A DNA stretch of 64,000 nucleotides from DATDAH01 sp963792205 (GTDB taxonomy: Bacteria > Actinomycetota > Acidimicrobiia > Acidimicrobiales > DATDAH01). Under the pieces are notes generated by a model. The model had not been told where the DNA came from. It searched no databases and worked only from the letters and a program-made list of their open reading frames with translations. Each line of letters opens with the position of its first letter. Position 1 is the first letter of the stretch. The stretch lies in assembly GCA_963792205.1 (NCBI GenBank), contig CAWBVI010000002.1:434001-498000 (forward strand). Reading direction: 5' to 3'. Of this stretch, positions 26,111 to 34,934 are shown piece after piece. The position numbers and the translations under genes were made by a program.

Positions 26111-27229
26111 TCAGAGGTGGCTGACGACGTGGTCGATGCAGGCGGTGAGGGCTTGGACGTCGGCGGGGTCGACGGCGGGGTACATGCCGATGCGGAGCTG
26201 GTTGCGGCCGAGCTTGCGGTACGAATCGGTGTCGACGATGCCGTTGGCCCGCAGCACGGCGGCGATGGTCTCGGCGTCCACATCCTCGAAGTCGATGGTG
26301 CCGACGACGGGGGAGCGCATCGCCGGTTCGGCCACGAAGGGCGTGGCGAAGTCCCGTTCCTCGGCCCAGCCGTAGAGGATGCCCGCCGACTCCTCGCTGC
26401 GGCGGGCGGCGAACTCGAGGCCGCCGTTGTGGGCGATCCACTCGGCCTGGGCGTTGGCCAGGAAGATCGTGGCCAGGGCGGGCGTGTTGTAGGTCTGGTC
26501 CTTGCGGGAGTTGTCGAGGGCGATCTGCAGGTCGAGCGACGGCGGGATCCAGCGATCCGACGCGGCCAGCGCCTGGATCCGCTCGATCGCCGCGGGTGAG
26601 CAGACGGCGATCCAGAGCCCGCCGTCGGCCGCCAACGCCTTCTGCGGGGCGAAGTAGTAGACGTCGGTCGCCGACAGGTCCACGCGCATCCCGCAGGCGG
26701 CCGAGGTGGCGTCGACGAGGACGAGGCCGGCGTCGGCCGGTCGCGACAAGGGCATGGCCACGCCGGTCGAGGTCTCGTTCTGCGTGAGGCAGTAGGCGTC
26801 GATGCCGTCCTCGGCGACCGGCAGCGGGTGGGTCCCGGGGGCCGAAGCGATGACCGACGGCTCGGTGAGGAACGGTGCGGCCCCGACGGCAGCGGCGAAC
26901 TTCGAGGAGAACTCACCGAAGCTCAGGTGCTGGCTGCGCTCCTCGATCAGCCCGAAGGTGGCCGCATCCCAGAACGCGGTGGTGCCGCCGTTGCCGAGCA
27001 GGATCTCGTAGCCGTCGGGGAGGGCGAGGACCTCGGCCAGCAGGTTGCGGAGGCTGCCGACGACGAAGCGGACGGTGGCCTGCCGGTGCGACGTGCCCAG
27101 GTACTCGGTGCCCGTCGCCGCCAACGCTTCGACCGCTTCTGGGCGAATCTTCGATGGACCGCTGCCGAACCTGCCGTCGGACGGTTTGATCGACTGCGGG
27201 ATGGCGATATCAGGGAGGCTGTCGCTCAC
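26111..27229 (-). CDS. serC: Phosphoserine aminotransferase
   Basis: PLP enzyme that converts 3-phosphohydroxypyruvate to phosphoserine. The actinobacterial SerC type starts with IPQSIKPSDGRFGSGPSKIRPEAVEAL, then YLGTSHRQATV and the ring-stacking LLGNGGTTAFWDAATFGLI. The PLP Lys is in YYFAPQKALAADGGLW. The C-terminus GRNQLRIGMYPAVDPADV is typical. Length 372. The GTG start at 27229 follows TAGTGA by 6 nt on the minus strand. It works with serA (33323), 6 kb away on the other strand. Confidence 0.95.
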   Translation of the reverse strand: MSDSLPDIAIPQSIKPSDGRFGSGPSKIRPEAVEALAATGTEYLGTSHRQATVRFVVGSLRNLLAEVLALPDGYEILLGNGGTTAFWDAATFGLIEERSQHLSFGEFSSKFAAAVGAAPFLTEPSVIASAPGTHPLPVAEDGIDAYCLTQNETSTGVAMPLSRPADAGLVLVDATSAACGMRVDLSATDVYYFAPQKALAADGGLWIAVCSPAAIERIQALAASDRWIPPSLDLQIALDNSRKDQTYNTPALATIFLANAQAEWIAHNGGLEFAARRSEESAGILYGWAEERDFATPFVAEPAMRSPVVGTIDFEDVDAETIAAVLRANGIVDTDSYRKLGRNQLRIGMYPAVDPADVQALTACIDHVVSHL

Positions 27230-27235
27230 GACCTG

Positions 27236-27241
27236 TCACTA
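27236..27241 (-). promoter_or_regulatory. -10-like hexamer of serC
   Basis: TAGTGA on the minus strand ends 6 nt before GTG 27229. Confidence 0.35.
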
Positions 27242-27273
27242 TCGCGGCGGCCCTCGGAAAGGAACGAATCGAT

Positions 27274-28473
27274 ATGCCGGCGAGCCCCCGCCTCTCGACC
27301 CGCGTCACCGCCATCGCCCCCTCGGCCACGCTCGCCGTGGACGCCAAGGCCAAGGCCATGAAGGCCGCGGGCGAGGACGTGATCGGCTTCGGCGCGGGGG
27401 AGCCGGACTTCCCGACCCCGGCCCACATCGTGGACGCCGCCGTCGCCGCCGCCCACGATCCGGCCACCCACCACTACAGCCCGACGCCCGGCCTGCCCGC
27501 CCTCCGCCAGGCCATCGCCGACAAGACGAAGCGGGACTCGGGCTACGACGTCAGGCCGAGCCAGGTCGTGGTCACCAACGGCGGGAAGCAGGCCTACTTC
27601 GACACCATCGAGGCCATCGTGAACCCCGGTGACGAGGTCCTCCTGCCGGCCCCGTACTGGACGACCTACCCGGAGCCCGTCGCCCTCGCCGGGGGTACAT
27701 CGGTGATCCTCCCCACGGGCGAAGCCGCGGGGTTCCGGGTCACCGTCGACCAACTCGAGGCGGCCCGCACCGAGCGCACGAAGGCGCTGGTCTTCGTCTC
27801 GCCCTCGAACCCGTCGGGCGCCGTCTACCCGGAGGCGGAGGTCGAGGCGATCGGCCGCTGGGCGGTCGAGCACGACATCTGGGTCCTCACCGACGAGATC
27901 TACGAGCACCTCACCTACGACGACAACGAGTTCGTCTCCCTTCCGGCGGTCGTTCCCGAGGCCGCGGGGCAGACCGTCGTGCTCAACGGCGTGGCCAAGA
28001 CCTACGCCATGACCGGCTGGCGGGTGGGCTGGCTCATCGGTCCCGACGACCTCGTCGACGCGGTCTCCACGCTGCAGTCGCACCTGTGCTCGAACGTGGC
28101 CAACGTCTCCCAGCGGGCCACCATCGCCGCCCTCGAGGGCGGCCTCGACGACGTGGCCATGATGCGGGCCGAGTTCGACCGCCGGGGGAAGATCATCCAC
28201 CGCATGCTGAACGAGATCGACGGCGTGAGCTGCATGCTCCCGCAGGGTGCGTTCTACGCCTTCCCGTCGATGGAGGGGGTGCTCGGCCGTGAGCTCGCCG
28301 GGGTCACCCCGACGACCACGCTGGAGCTGGCCGACCTCGTCCTCCAGGAGGCCAAGGTGGCCTTCGTGCCGGGTGAGGCGTTCGGCGCCCCGGGCTACGC
28401 CCGCTTCTCCTTCGCCCTCGACCCCGACGACATGCAGGAGGGCATCCGCCGCCTCGACGAGTTCCTGGCATGA
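27274..28473 (+). CDS. Aspartate-type aminotransferase, class I
   Basis: Fold-type I PLP aminotransferase of the Ib group (aspartate or prephenate aminotransferase). GAGEPDFPTPAHI near residue 39, YSPTPGLPALRQAIA, the PYWTTYPE loop, the cofactor Asp in VLTDEIYEHLTYD and the PLP Lys in NGVAKTYAMTGWRVGW are typical. Arg in GYARFSFALD binds the substrate carboxylate. Length 399. ATG 27274 has GGAAAGGAA upstream. It is divergent from serC. The aspC role is likely, but a related substrate is possible. Confidence 0.9.
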   Translation: MPASPRLSTRVTAIAPSATLAVDAKAKAMKAAGEDVIGFGAGEPDFPTPAHIVDAAVAAAHDPATHHYSPTPGLPALRQAIADKTKRDSGYDVRPSQVVVTNGGKQAYFDTIEAIVNPGDEVLLPAPYWTTYPEPVALAGGTSVILPTGEAAGFRVTVDQLEAARTERTKALVFVSPSNPSGAVYPEAEVEAIGRWAVEHDIWVLTDEIYEHLTYDDNEFVSLPAVVPEAAGQTVVLNGVAKTYAMTGWRVGWLIGPDDLVDAVSTLQSHLCSNVANVSQRATIAALEGGLDDVAMMRAEFDRRGKIIHRMLNEIDGVSCMLPQGAFYAFPSMEGVLGRELAGVTPTTTLELADLVLQEAKVAFVPGEAFGAPGYARFSFALDPDDMQEGIRRLDEFLA

Positions 28474-28483
28474 CCCCCCGGTT

Positions 28484-28527
28484 CTGGCGCCCGATTCCCC
28501 GCCTATGACCGGGAAATCGGGCGCCAG
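28484..28527 (+). promoter_or_regulatory. Long hairpin enclosing the peptidase start codon
   Basis: CTGGCGCCCGATT (28484-28496) pairs perfectly with AATCGGGCGCCAG (28515-28527), and an inner CCC/GGG extends the stem past a one-base bulge. ATG 28505 lies in the loop. It may be a terminator for the aminotransferase or a translational control element for the peptidase. Confidence 0.6.
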
Positions 28528-30433
28528 TACGACGAGGTACGGGGCGTGGCCGTCGCCGATCTCGACCGACCTGCTCGTCGCGGGGGCGGTGGGGCTGAGC
28601 GAGGTCCAGGCCGACGGCGACGATCTCTGGTGGAACGAGGCCCGCCCGGAGGAGGGCGGTCGGGTCCAGCTCGTCCGGCGGGACGAACACGGCACGACGA
28701 CCGACGTCCTGCCCGACGGCTTCGCCGCCCGCACGCGGGTCCACGAGTACGGCGGCGGGGCCTGGCGGGTGCACGACGGCGTCGTCTACTTCAGCAACTG
28801 GGCCGACCAGCGCCTGCACCGGCTCGACCCCGGCGGCGAACCCCGGCCGCTGACGCCAGAGGGCTGCCGCTACGCCGACATGGACGTGGCCACCGACGGC
28901 ACCTGGCTGGTCGCCGTCCGCGAGGACCACCGCGGCGAGGACGAGGCCGTCAACGAGATCGTCCGCATCGACACCACCATCGGCGAGGAGCAGGTGCTGC
29001 TCACCGGCCCGGACTTCGTGTCGTGCCCGCGGGTCAAGGTCGGGCCCGGGGCCGAGCTGGCGTGGATGCAGTGGGACCACCCCGACATGCCCTGGGACGC
29101 CGCCGAGGTCTGGGTCGGACGTCTCGACGACGACGGGCTCACCGAGGCCGAGCGGCTGGCGGGCGGCCGTGGTGTGTGGGCGTCGCAACCCACCTGGGCA
29201 CCGGACGGCACCTTGTGGCTCACGAGCGACGAGGAGAACGGCTTCGCGGAGATCTTCCGCGACGACGGCGGACAGGTCCTGGAGGAGATCACGTTCGACT
29301 CGGGTGGCGAGCTCGCCGCTCCACCATGGGTCTTCCGCTCCTCACGCTTCGTTCCGGGAGACGGGAACGGCGTCGCTGTCCTCGCGCGCGGCGGGCTCGA
29401 CCTCCTTGTTCGAGTTCAGGAGGTCGCGACGCACGTCGAGATCCCGACGCCGTACACGGCGTGGTCATCGCTCGTGCCCGCGCCCGGAGGCATCGCGGCG
29501 GTCGCGGCGAGCCCGACGGCGGAGGCGGCGATCGTGGCCGGGGCACCCGAGGACCTGCAGGTCATCCGGCCGCCCCGCGACCTGGGCTTGCGCGACGAGC
29601 AGATCGCCGTGCCCGAGAGCATCGAGTTCCCGAGCGCCAACGGGCGGACGAGCTACGCCCTCTACTACCCGCCGACGAACCCGGATCACGCCGGCCCCGA
29701 CGGCGAGAAGCCGCCACTGCTGGTCGACATCCACGGCGGCCCCACGGCCGCCGCCCGGCCCATGTTCCAGCTCAAGGTTCAGTTCTGGACCAGCCGGGGC
29801 TTTGCTGTCGTCGACGTGAACTACGGCGGCAGCTTCGGCTTCGGCCGGGCGTACCGGGACCTGCTCCAGGGCCAGTGGGGCGTGGTCGACGTGGAGGACT
29901 GCGTCGCCGCGGCCACCTACCTGGCCGGACGGGGCGACGTGGATCCGGACCGGATGGCCATCCGGGGCGGCAGCGCCGGTGGCTTCACCACCCTGGCCGC
30001 CCTCGCCTTCCACGACACGTTCGCCGCCGGCGTCGACACGTGCGGCGTGGCCGACCTGGCCCTGCTGGCCCAGGACACCCACAAGTTCGAGTCCCGCTAC
30101 CTCGACGGCCTGGTCGGCCCTTGGCCGGAGGCCGAAGCGCTCTACCGGGAACGCTCGCCCCTCTTCCACGCCGACCAGATCCGGGTCCCGCTGCTCGTGC
30201 TGCAGGGCCTGGAGGACGAGGTCGTGCCGCCGAGCCAGTCCGAGATGATCGTCGAGGCCCTCAAGGCCAACGGCGTCCCCGTCGCCTACCTGGCCTTCGA
30301 GGGTGAGCAGCACGGCTTCCGGAAGGCCGACACCATCGTGCGGTCGACCGAGGCCGAGCTGAGCTTCTACGGCCAGGTCTTCGGCTTCGACCCCCCTGGC
30401 GTCACCGAACCGCTCGAGGTCGACGGGCTCTGA
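28505..30433 (+). CDS. S9 prolyl-oligopeptidase-like peptidase
   Basis: Cytoplasmic serine peptidase of the dipeptidyl-aminopeptidase/acylaminoacyl-peptidase group. The N-terminal half is a beta-propeller (YGAWPSPI, RVHEYGGGAW, then WD-like strands). The C-terminal alpha/beta-hydrolase starts near residue 375 (SYALYYPPTNPDHAG), with HGGPTA, the nucleophile Ser490 in RGGSAGGFTTL, the acid in QGLEDEVVPPSQ and His in EGEQHGFRK. Length 642, in range. ATG 28505 gives the family's usual N-terminus; it lies in the loop of a strong hairpin, and no ribosome-binding site is visible. Its 3' end converges with a small lipoprotein gene. Confidence 0.87.
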   Translation: MTGKSGASTTRYGAWPSPISTDLLVAGAVGLSEVQADGDDLWWNEARPEEGGRVQLVRRDEHGTTTDVLPDGFAARTRVHEYGGGAWRVHDGVVYFSNWADQRLHRLDPGGEPRPLTPEGCRYADMDVATDGTWLVAVREDHRGEDEAVNEIVRIDTTIGEEQVLLTGPDFVSCPRVKVGPGAELAWMQWDHPDMPWDAAEVWVGRLDDDGLTEAERLAGGRGVWASQPTWAPDGTLWLTSDEENGFAEIFRDDGGQVLEEITFDSGGELAAPPWVFRSSRFVPGDGNGVAVLARGGLDLLVRVQEVATHVEIPTPYTAWSSLVPAPGGIAAVAASPTAEAAIVAGAPEDLQVIRPPRDLGLRDEQIAVPESIEFPSANGRTSYALYYPPTNPDHAGPDGEKPPLLVDIHGGPTAAARPMFQLKVQFWTSRGFAVVDVNYGGSFGFGRAYRDLLQGQWGVVDVEDCVAAATYLAGRGDVDPDRMAIRGGSAGGFTTLAALAFHDTFAAGVDTCGVADLALLAQDTHKFESRYLDGLVGPWPEAEALYRERSPLFHADQIRVPLLVLQGLEDEVVPPSQSEMIVEALKANGVPVAYLAFEGEQHGFRKADTIVRSTEAELSFYGQVFGFDPPGVTEPLEVDGL

Positions 30434-30440
30434 TCCCCGT

Positions 30441-30857
30441 TCAGACGCCGGCGATGCTGTCGAACAGCGGGACGTCGATCCGGCAGGCCTCGTTGCCGTA
30501 GGCGATGAGCAGCACCGCGCCCTCGACCGCCTGCTCCTGCAGGGCCTCGATGTCGTCGCTGCCGTCCACGACGCCCTGACCGAAGGCGGCGACCGAGCGC
30601 AGCGGCCCGGCCACGCCGCTCGGTGCCGTCCGGGCGATGGCCTCGAGGCGATCCACCTGGGCCTGCGTGGGATCGGCCTCGGGATCGATGTCGGCCAGGC
30701 CGGCGAGGTCGGCGCAGAGCGCTTCGACGTCCTCGGCGGCGAAGTCGTCGAACACCACGGTCGTCCTGCTGACCGGTGCCGTGGTCGTGGTCGGTGGAGC
30801 CGATGACGACCCGTCGTCGTCCGCGCAGGCACCGGCGACCAAGAAGGCGCCGGTCAT
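30441..30857 (-). CDS. Small lipoprotein, hypothetical
   Basis: A 138-residue protein starting MTGAFLVAGACADDD: a short hydrophobic stretch, then a lipobox-like A-G-A-C and a Thr/Pro-rich linker, so probably an exported lipoprotein. The signal peptide is short from ATG 30857; hydrophobic codons (TPTLL) and a basic region continue upstream in frame, so the true start may be an unusual upstream codon. The mature part has a four-helix look with one further Cys (EACRIDVP) and a conserved-looking GNEACRIDVPLFDSI tail. Similar small proteins with a helical bundle are common in actinobacteria, without known function. Confidence 0.6.
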   Translation of the reverse strand: MTGAFLVAGACADDDGSSSAPPTTTTAPVSRTTVVFDDFAAEDVEALCADLAGLADIDPEADPTQAQVDRLEAIARTAPSGVAGPLRSVAAFGQGVVDGSDDIEALQEQAVEGAVLLIAYGNEACRIDVPLFDSIAGV

Positions 30858-30955
30858 CAGGAGCGTTGGGGTCCAGCGTCCGATCGGCGCACGGTACCGG
30901 CGTCGATCTGGGAGGATCAGACCCCGGCCGGGTTGCCGGTGGCGAAGGGGGCCAC

Positions 30956-32434
30956 ATGACCGATCTGGGGTACCGCACCGCGACGGACCTCGTCGATGCG
31001 CTGAAGGCGAAGGAGGTCGGCAGCCGTGAGCTGCTGGACCACCTGTTGGCCCGGGTCGAGGAGCACAACCCGGCCCTCAACGCGGTGGTCACCCTCGACG
31101 TCGAGCGAGCGCAGGCGGCGGCCGACGAGGCCGACGAGGCCGTCGTCCGGGGCGACGACCTCGGACCCCTCCACGGGCTCCCGATGACCGTGAAGGACGT
31201 GTTCGAGACCGAGGGCTTGCGCACCACTTCCGGTGCGCTCGAGTTGAGCGACCACATCCCGGCCACTGATGCCACGGCGGTGGCCCGGTTGAAGGCCGCC
31301 GGCGCGGTCGTGTTCGGCAAGACCAACACGCCGACCTACGCCAGCGACATCCAGACCTTCAACCCCGTTTTCGGCACGACCAACAACCCCTGGGACCTGA
31401 GCCGGATCCCCGGTGGCTCGTCGGGAGGCTCGGCGGCCGCCCTCGCCGCCGGCCTGACCCCGCTGGAGCTGGGCTCGGACATCGGCGGGTCCATCCGCAA
31501 CCCATCGCACTTCTGCGGGACGGTGGGGCACAAGCCGAGTTATGGCATCGTCCCGACCCGGGGCCACATCCCGGGGCCCCCAGGTCTGCTGACCAAGGCC
31601 GACGTGAACGTGGTCGGGCCCATGGCCCGCGCCGTGGAGGACCTCACGTTGGGCCTCGACGTGCTCGTCGGACCGGACGGTCACGACGCCGCCGGCTGGC
31701 GGCTCGATCTGCCCCCCGCCCCGTGCGCCCCCGCCGAGCTCCGCTTCGGAGCGTGGATCGAGGACCCGCAGCTGCCGGTGGCGCCCGAGGTCGCCGACGT
31801 GCTCAGTGCCGCGGTCGACCGCCTCGTCGCCAGCGGCACCTCGATCGACGGGGACGCCCGTCCGCCTCTCGACTCGGCCGAGGCGGCCCACCTGTTCGAA
31901 CAGCTCGTGTACACCCAGGTGTCGGCGTCGACCGACGAGGCCACCTGGGAGATGCTCCTCGCCGTCACCGCAACGCCGGTCGGTGAGGACGAACCGGTGC
32001 TCCTCCGAGGTGCGCGCGCCGCCGCCCTGCGCCATCGGGACTGGCTGATCCTGAACGAGCTCCGCCAGCACCAGCGCGTGGCCTGGGCGGACCTGTTCCA
32101 GGAGGTCGACGTCCTGCTCTGCCCGGTCGTCCCGGTGGCCGCCTTTCCGCACCAGACCGACGACGATCCGGTGGGCATCCTGAATCGCATGATCGCCGTG
32201 GGAGATCGGGAGCTGCCGCACGCGGAGCTCACCTTCTGGGCCGGGATCGTCGGCGTCGCCCTGCTGCCCTCGACCGTCGTACCGGTCGGCTTCACCGCCG
32301 ACGGCCTCCCGGTCGGCATCCAGGTCGTGGCCGACTTCCTCCAGGACCGGACGGCGCTGGCCGCCGCCACGCGGGTGGTCGAGGTGCTCGGAGGGTTCCA
32401 GGAACCGCCGGGATTCGGGACCGGCGGGGCATGA
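30956..32434 (+). CDS. Amidase-signature enzyme
   Basis: Amidase of the GatA superfamily but not a tRNA amidotransferase, since gatCAB is complete elsewhere. Lys80 in LPMTVKDVFET, the RIPGGSSGGSAAALAAG loop and the Ser nucleophile in LGSDIGGSIRNPSHFCGTVGHKPSYG form the Ser-cis-Ser-Lys triad. Length 492, like aryl or fatty amide hydrolases. ATG 30956 has a GAAGGGGG ribosome-binding site; earlier in-frame codons overlap the divergent lipoprotein gene. It is 7 nt before the CorA gene and likely co-transcribed with it. Substrate unknown. Confidence 0.88.
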   Translation: MTDLGYRTATDLVDALKAKEVGSRELLDHLLARVEEHNPALNAVVTLDVERAQAAADEADEAVVRGDDLGPLHGLPMTVKDVFETEGLRTTSGALELSDHIPATDATAVARLKAAGAVVFGKTNTPTYASDIQTFNPVFGTTNNPWDLSRIPGGSSGGSAAALAAGLTPLELGSDIGGSIRNPSHFCGTVGHKPSYGIVPTRGHIPGPPGLLTKADVNVVGPMARAVEDLTLGLDVLVGPDGHDAAGWRLDLPPAPCAPAELRFGAWIEDPQLPVAPEVADVLSAAVDRLVASGTSIDGDARPPLDSAEAAHLFEQLVYTQVSASTDEATWEMLLAVTATPVGEDEPVLLRGARAAALRHRDWLILNELRQHQRVAWADLFQEVDVLLCPVVPVAAFPHQTDDDPVGILNRMIAVGDRELPHAELTFWAGIVGVALLPSTVVPVGFTADGLPVGIQVVADFLQDRTALAAATRVVEVLGGFQEPPGFGTGGA

Positions 32435-32441
32435 TCGAGGG

Positions 32442-33296
32442 GTGAGCGACGCCGGGTATCCCGTCATCCAGCTGGACTCACCCACGCCGGAGGAGCTGGC
32501 CAAGGCCCTGAGCGACGCCGGCCTGACGTGGCCCTGGGACGACCTGCTCGAGCGCCACCGGCACCCGGGCGTCCGGCTGGACGACGGCACCGTCGGCCTC
32601 GTCCTGCATTCCCTGTCGTTCGACGCCACGACCGACACCGCCGGCATCGTCCAATCGGCCATGGTGCTCGGCGTCGACACCGGCGTGGTCGCCCGTTGGG
32701 ACGGCGACGAGCTCGACGAGGCCTTCCTGGACCAGCACCCGACCCGGGGACGGTTCATCGGTGCGGTGGTCGAAGCGGTTCACGACGCCGCGTCCGAAGC
32801 CCTCACCGACCTCGAGGAGCGGGTCGACGACTGCGAGCTCGAGGTGCTCGACGCCGACGGCCACAGCACCACGGCACAGAGGATCTACCACCTCGAGCAT
32901 GAGCTCCTCACGGCCCGACGCGCCGTGGGCCCGATGGTGAGCCTGCTCGACAAGCTCTCGCGCAAGGCCGGCGAGGCGGGCCGCGACTTCATCGCCGAGT
33001 GGCGGGACCGCTTTGTCCGACTCGTGTCCCAGGTCGAGGACATCGACAACCTGCTCACCAGCATCCTCAGCGTGAACCTGACGCTGGTCAGCGTCCGCCA
33101 GAACGAGGACATGCGCAAGATCGCCGCCTGGGGTGCCATCGGCATCGTGCCCACGGCCATGGCCGGGATCTGGGGGATGAACTTCGAGCACATGCCCGAG
33201 CTGACGTGGGTCATCGGCTACCCCCTGGCGCTCGCCTCCATCGCCGCCGTCTGCCTGACGCTCTACCGGTTCTTCAAGAAAGCCGGTTGGCTCTGA
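32442..33296 (+). CDS. corA: CorA-family divalent cation transporter
   Basis: Homopentameric Mg2+/Co2+ channel-type transporter. A cytoplasmic funnel domain with a long acidic helix is followed by two C-terminal membrane helices. The signature GMN motif appears as IWGMNFEHMPEL just after the first helix (IAAWGAIGIVPTAMAGI), and the protein ends in a basic FFKKAGWL tail. Length 284, slightly shorter than E. coli CorA. The GTG start lies 7 nt after the amidase stop. Metal selectivity is not visible. Confidence 0.9.
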   Translation: MSDAGYPVIQLDSPTPEELAKALSDAGLTWPWDDLLERHRHPGVRLDDGTVGLVLHSLSFDATTDTAGIVQSAMVLGVDTGVVARWDGDELDEAFLDQHPTRGRFIGAVVEAVHDAASEALTDLEERVDDCELEVLDADGHSTTAQRIYHLEHELLTARRAVGPMVSLLDKLSRKAGEAGRDFIAEWRDRFVRLVSQVEDIDNLLTSILSVNLTLVSVRQNEDMRKIAAWGAIGIVPTAMAGIWGMNFEHMPELTWVIGYPLALASIAAVCLTLYRFFKKAGWL

Positions 33297-33322
33297 GCCA
33301 CGCCCCCGGAATGATCTAGCCC

Positions 33323-34888
33323 GTGCCCCGCGTCCTCGTCACCGAGAAGATCGCCGACACCGGCCTCGACCGCCTCCGGGCGGCGGGCCACGACGTCGAC
33401 GTCCAGCTCGACGCCACCGCCGAGACGCTGCCCGACCTGGTGAAGGATGCGGCCGCCCTCATCATCCGGTCGGCCACGCAGGTCACGGCCGAGGTCCTCG
33501 ACGCCGGCCGCGACCTCGTCGTCGTCGGCCGGGCGGGCATCGGCCTCGACAACGTGGACACCGAGGCCGCCACCCGCAAGGGCGTGATGGTGGTGAACGC
33601 TCCGCAGTCCAACGTCCTGTCGGCGGCCGAGCACACCCTCGCCCTCCTCCTCGCCCAGGCCCGCAACATCGCCCCCGCGCACGCTGCGCTGGTGGACGGG
33701 CGGTGGGAGCGGTCGGAATGGGAGGGCGTGGAGCTGTCGGGCAAGACCCTCGGCGTGGTCGGGCTGGGACGGATCGGCCGGCTGGTGGCCCAGCGGGCGC
33801 TGGCCTTCGGCATGCGGATCATCGGCTACGACCCCTTCGTCACCCCCGAGCGGGCCCGGCAGATGAGCGTGGAGCTCGTCGACTCGCTCGAGGAGGTGCT
33901 GGCCCAGGCCGACTTCGTGACCCTGCACGTGGCCAAGACGCCGGACACCATCGGGATGATCGGCACCCAGGCCCTGGCCCGGGCCAAGCCGGGCATCCGG
34001 ATCGTCAACGTGGCCCGCGGCGGCATCGTCGACGAGGCGGCGCTGGCCGACGCCATCCGCGAGGGCCGCGTCGGCGGGGCGGCGATCGACGTCTTCGCCG
34101 ACGAGCCGACCACCGAGTCGCCCCTGTTCGGCCTTCCGGGGGTCGTGGTCACCCCCCACCTCGGGGCCAGCACCCGCGAGGCCCAGGACAAGGCCGGTCA
34201 GACCATCGCCGAGCAGGTCGTCCTCGCGCTGGCCGGCGACTTCGTGCCGTTCGCCGTGAACGTCTCGGCCGCCGAAGCGTCGGAGACCGTGCGGCCGTTC
34301 CTCCCCCTGGCCGAGCGCCTCGGCGGGCTCTTCGCCGCGTTGCTGCCGTCGCTGCCGGGCGAGCTGCGGGTCGAGTACCAGGGCCAGCTCGCCGACTACG
34401 ACACCCGGATCCTCACGCTCTCGGTGCAGAAGGGCTTCTTCGGCCGACTCACCGACGAGCCCGTCTCCTACGTCAACGCCCCCGCGGTGGCCGAGGACAA
34501 GGGCCTCACCGTGACCGAGTCGAAGACGAGCACCAGCCAGGACTACGTCAACCTGATCACGCTCCGCGGCGGCGGCCATGCCATCGCCGGCACGCTGACC
34601 GGCCTGCAGGCCAAGCCCCGGATCACCATGGTCGACGACCACGCCGTGGACGTCCCGCCCGCCGACCACCTGCTCGTCGTGCGCAACGACGACAGCCCCG
34701 GCGTCATCGGCTTCGTCGGCACCGTGCTCGGCGAGGCCCAGGTCAACATCGCCGACATGGACGTCGGCCAGTCGCCCGACGGGGTGGCCGCGCTGATGGT
34801 GCTGGCCCTCTCGACCGAGGTCCCCGACGCGGTGCAGGACCAGCTCCGGGCCGACGACCGCATCAAGCTGGTGCGCTCGCTCGGCTGA
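33323..34888 (+). CDS. serA: D-3-phosphoglycerate dehydrogenase
   Basis: First enzyme of serine synthesis, oxidising 3-phosphoglycerate to phosphohydroxypyruvate. This is the long type I form (521 aa) known from mycobacteria: substrate domain with GRAGIGLDNVD, NAD-binding GVVGLGRIGRLVAQRA, catalytic Arg in VNVARGGIVDE and His in TPHLGASTREAQ, then an intervening (ASB) domain and a C-terminal ACT domain (DHLLVVRNDDSPGVIGFVGTVLGEAQVNIADMDVG) for serine feedback. The GTG start at 33323 has no ribosome-binding site. The A-T-TE gene follows 46 nt later on the same strand. Confidence 0.96.
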   Translation: MPRVLVTEKIADTGLDRLRAAGHDVDVQLDATAETLPDLVKDAAALIIRSATQVTAEVLDAGRDLVVVGRAGIGLDNVDTEAATRKGVMVVNAPQSNVLSAAEHTLALLLAQARNIAPAHAALVDGRWERSEWEGVELSGKTLGVVGLGRIGRLVAQRALAFGMRIIGYDPFVTPERARQMSVELVDSLEEVLAQADFVTLHVAKTPDTIGMIGTQALARAKPGIRIVNVARGGIVDEAALADAIREGRVGGAAIDVFADEPTTESPLFGLPGVVVTPHLGASTREAQDKAGQTIAEQVVLALAGDFVPFAVNVSAAEASETVRPFLPLAERLGGLFAALLPSLPGELRVEYQGQLADYDTRILTLSVQKGFFGRLTDEPVSYVNAPAVAEDKGLTVTESKTSTSQDYVNLITLRGGGHAIAGTLTGLQAKPRITMVDDHAVDVPPADHLLVVRNDDSPGVIGFVGTVLGEAQVNIADMDVGQSPDGVAALMVLALSTEVPDAVQDQLRADDRIKLVRSLG

Positions 34889-34892
34889 CCCG

Positions 34893-34898
34893 TAGATT
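34893..34898 (+). promoter_or_regulatory. -10-like hexamer of the A-T-TE gene
   Basis: TAGATT lies just after the serA stop and 36 nt before ATG 34935. Unlike most starts here, it leaves a leader that includes a GAGGGG ribosome-binding site. Confidence 0.35.
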
Positions 34899-34934
34899 CG
34901 AGGGCGAACCGAACGGGCGGCCGAGGGGATCGAG

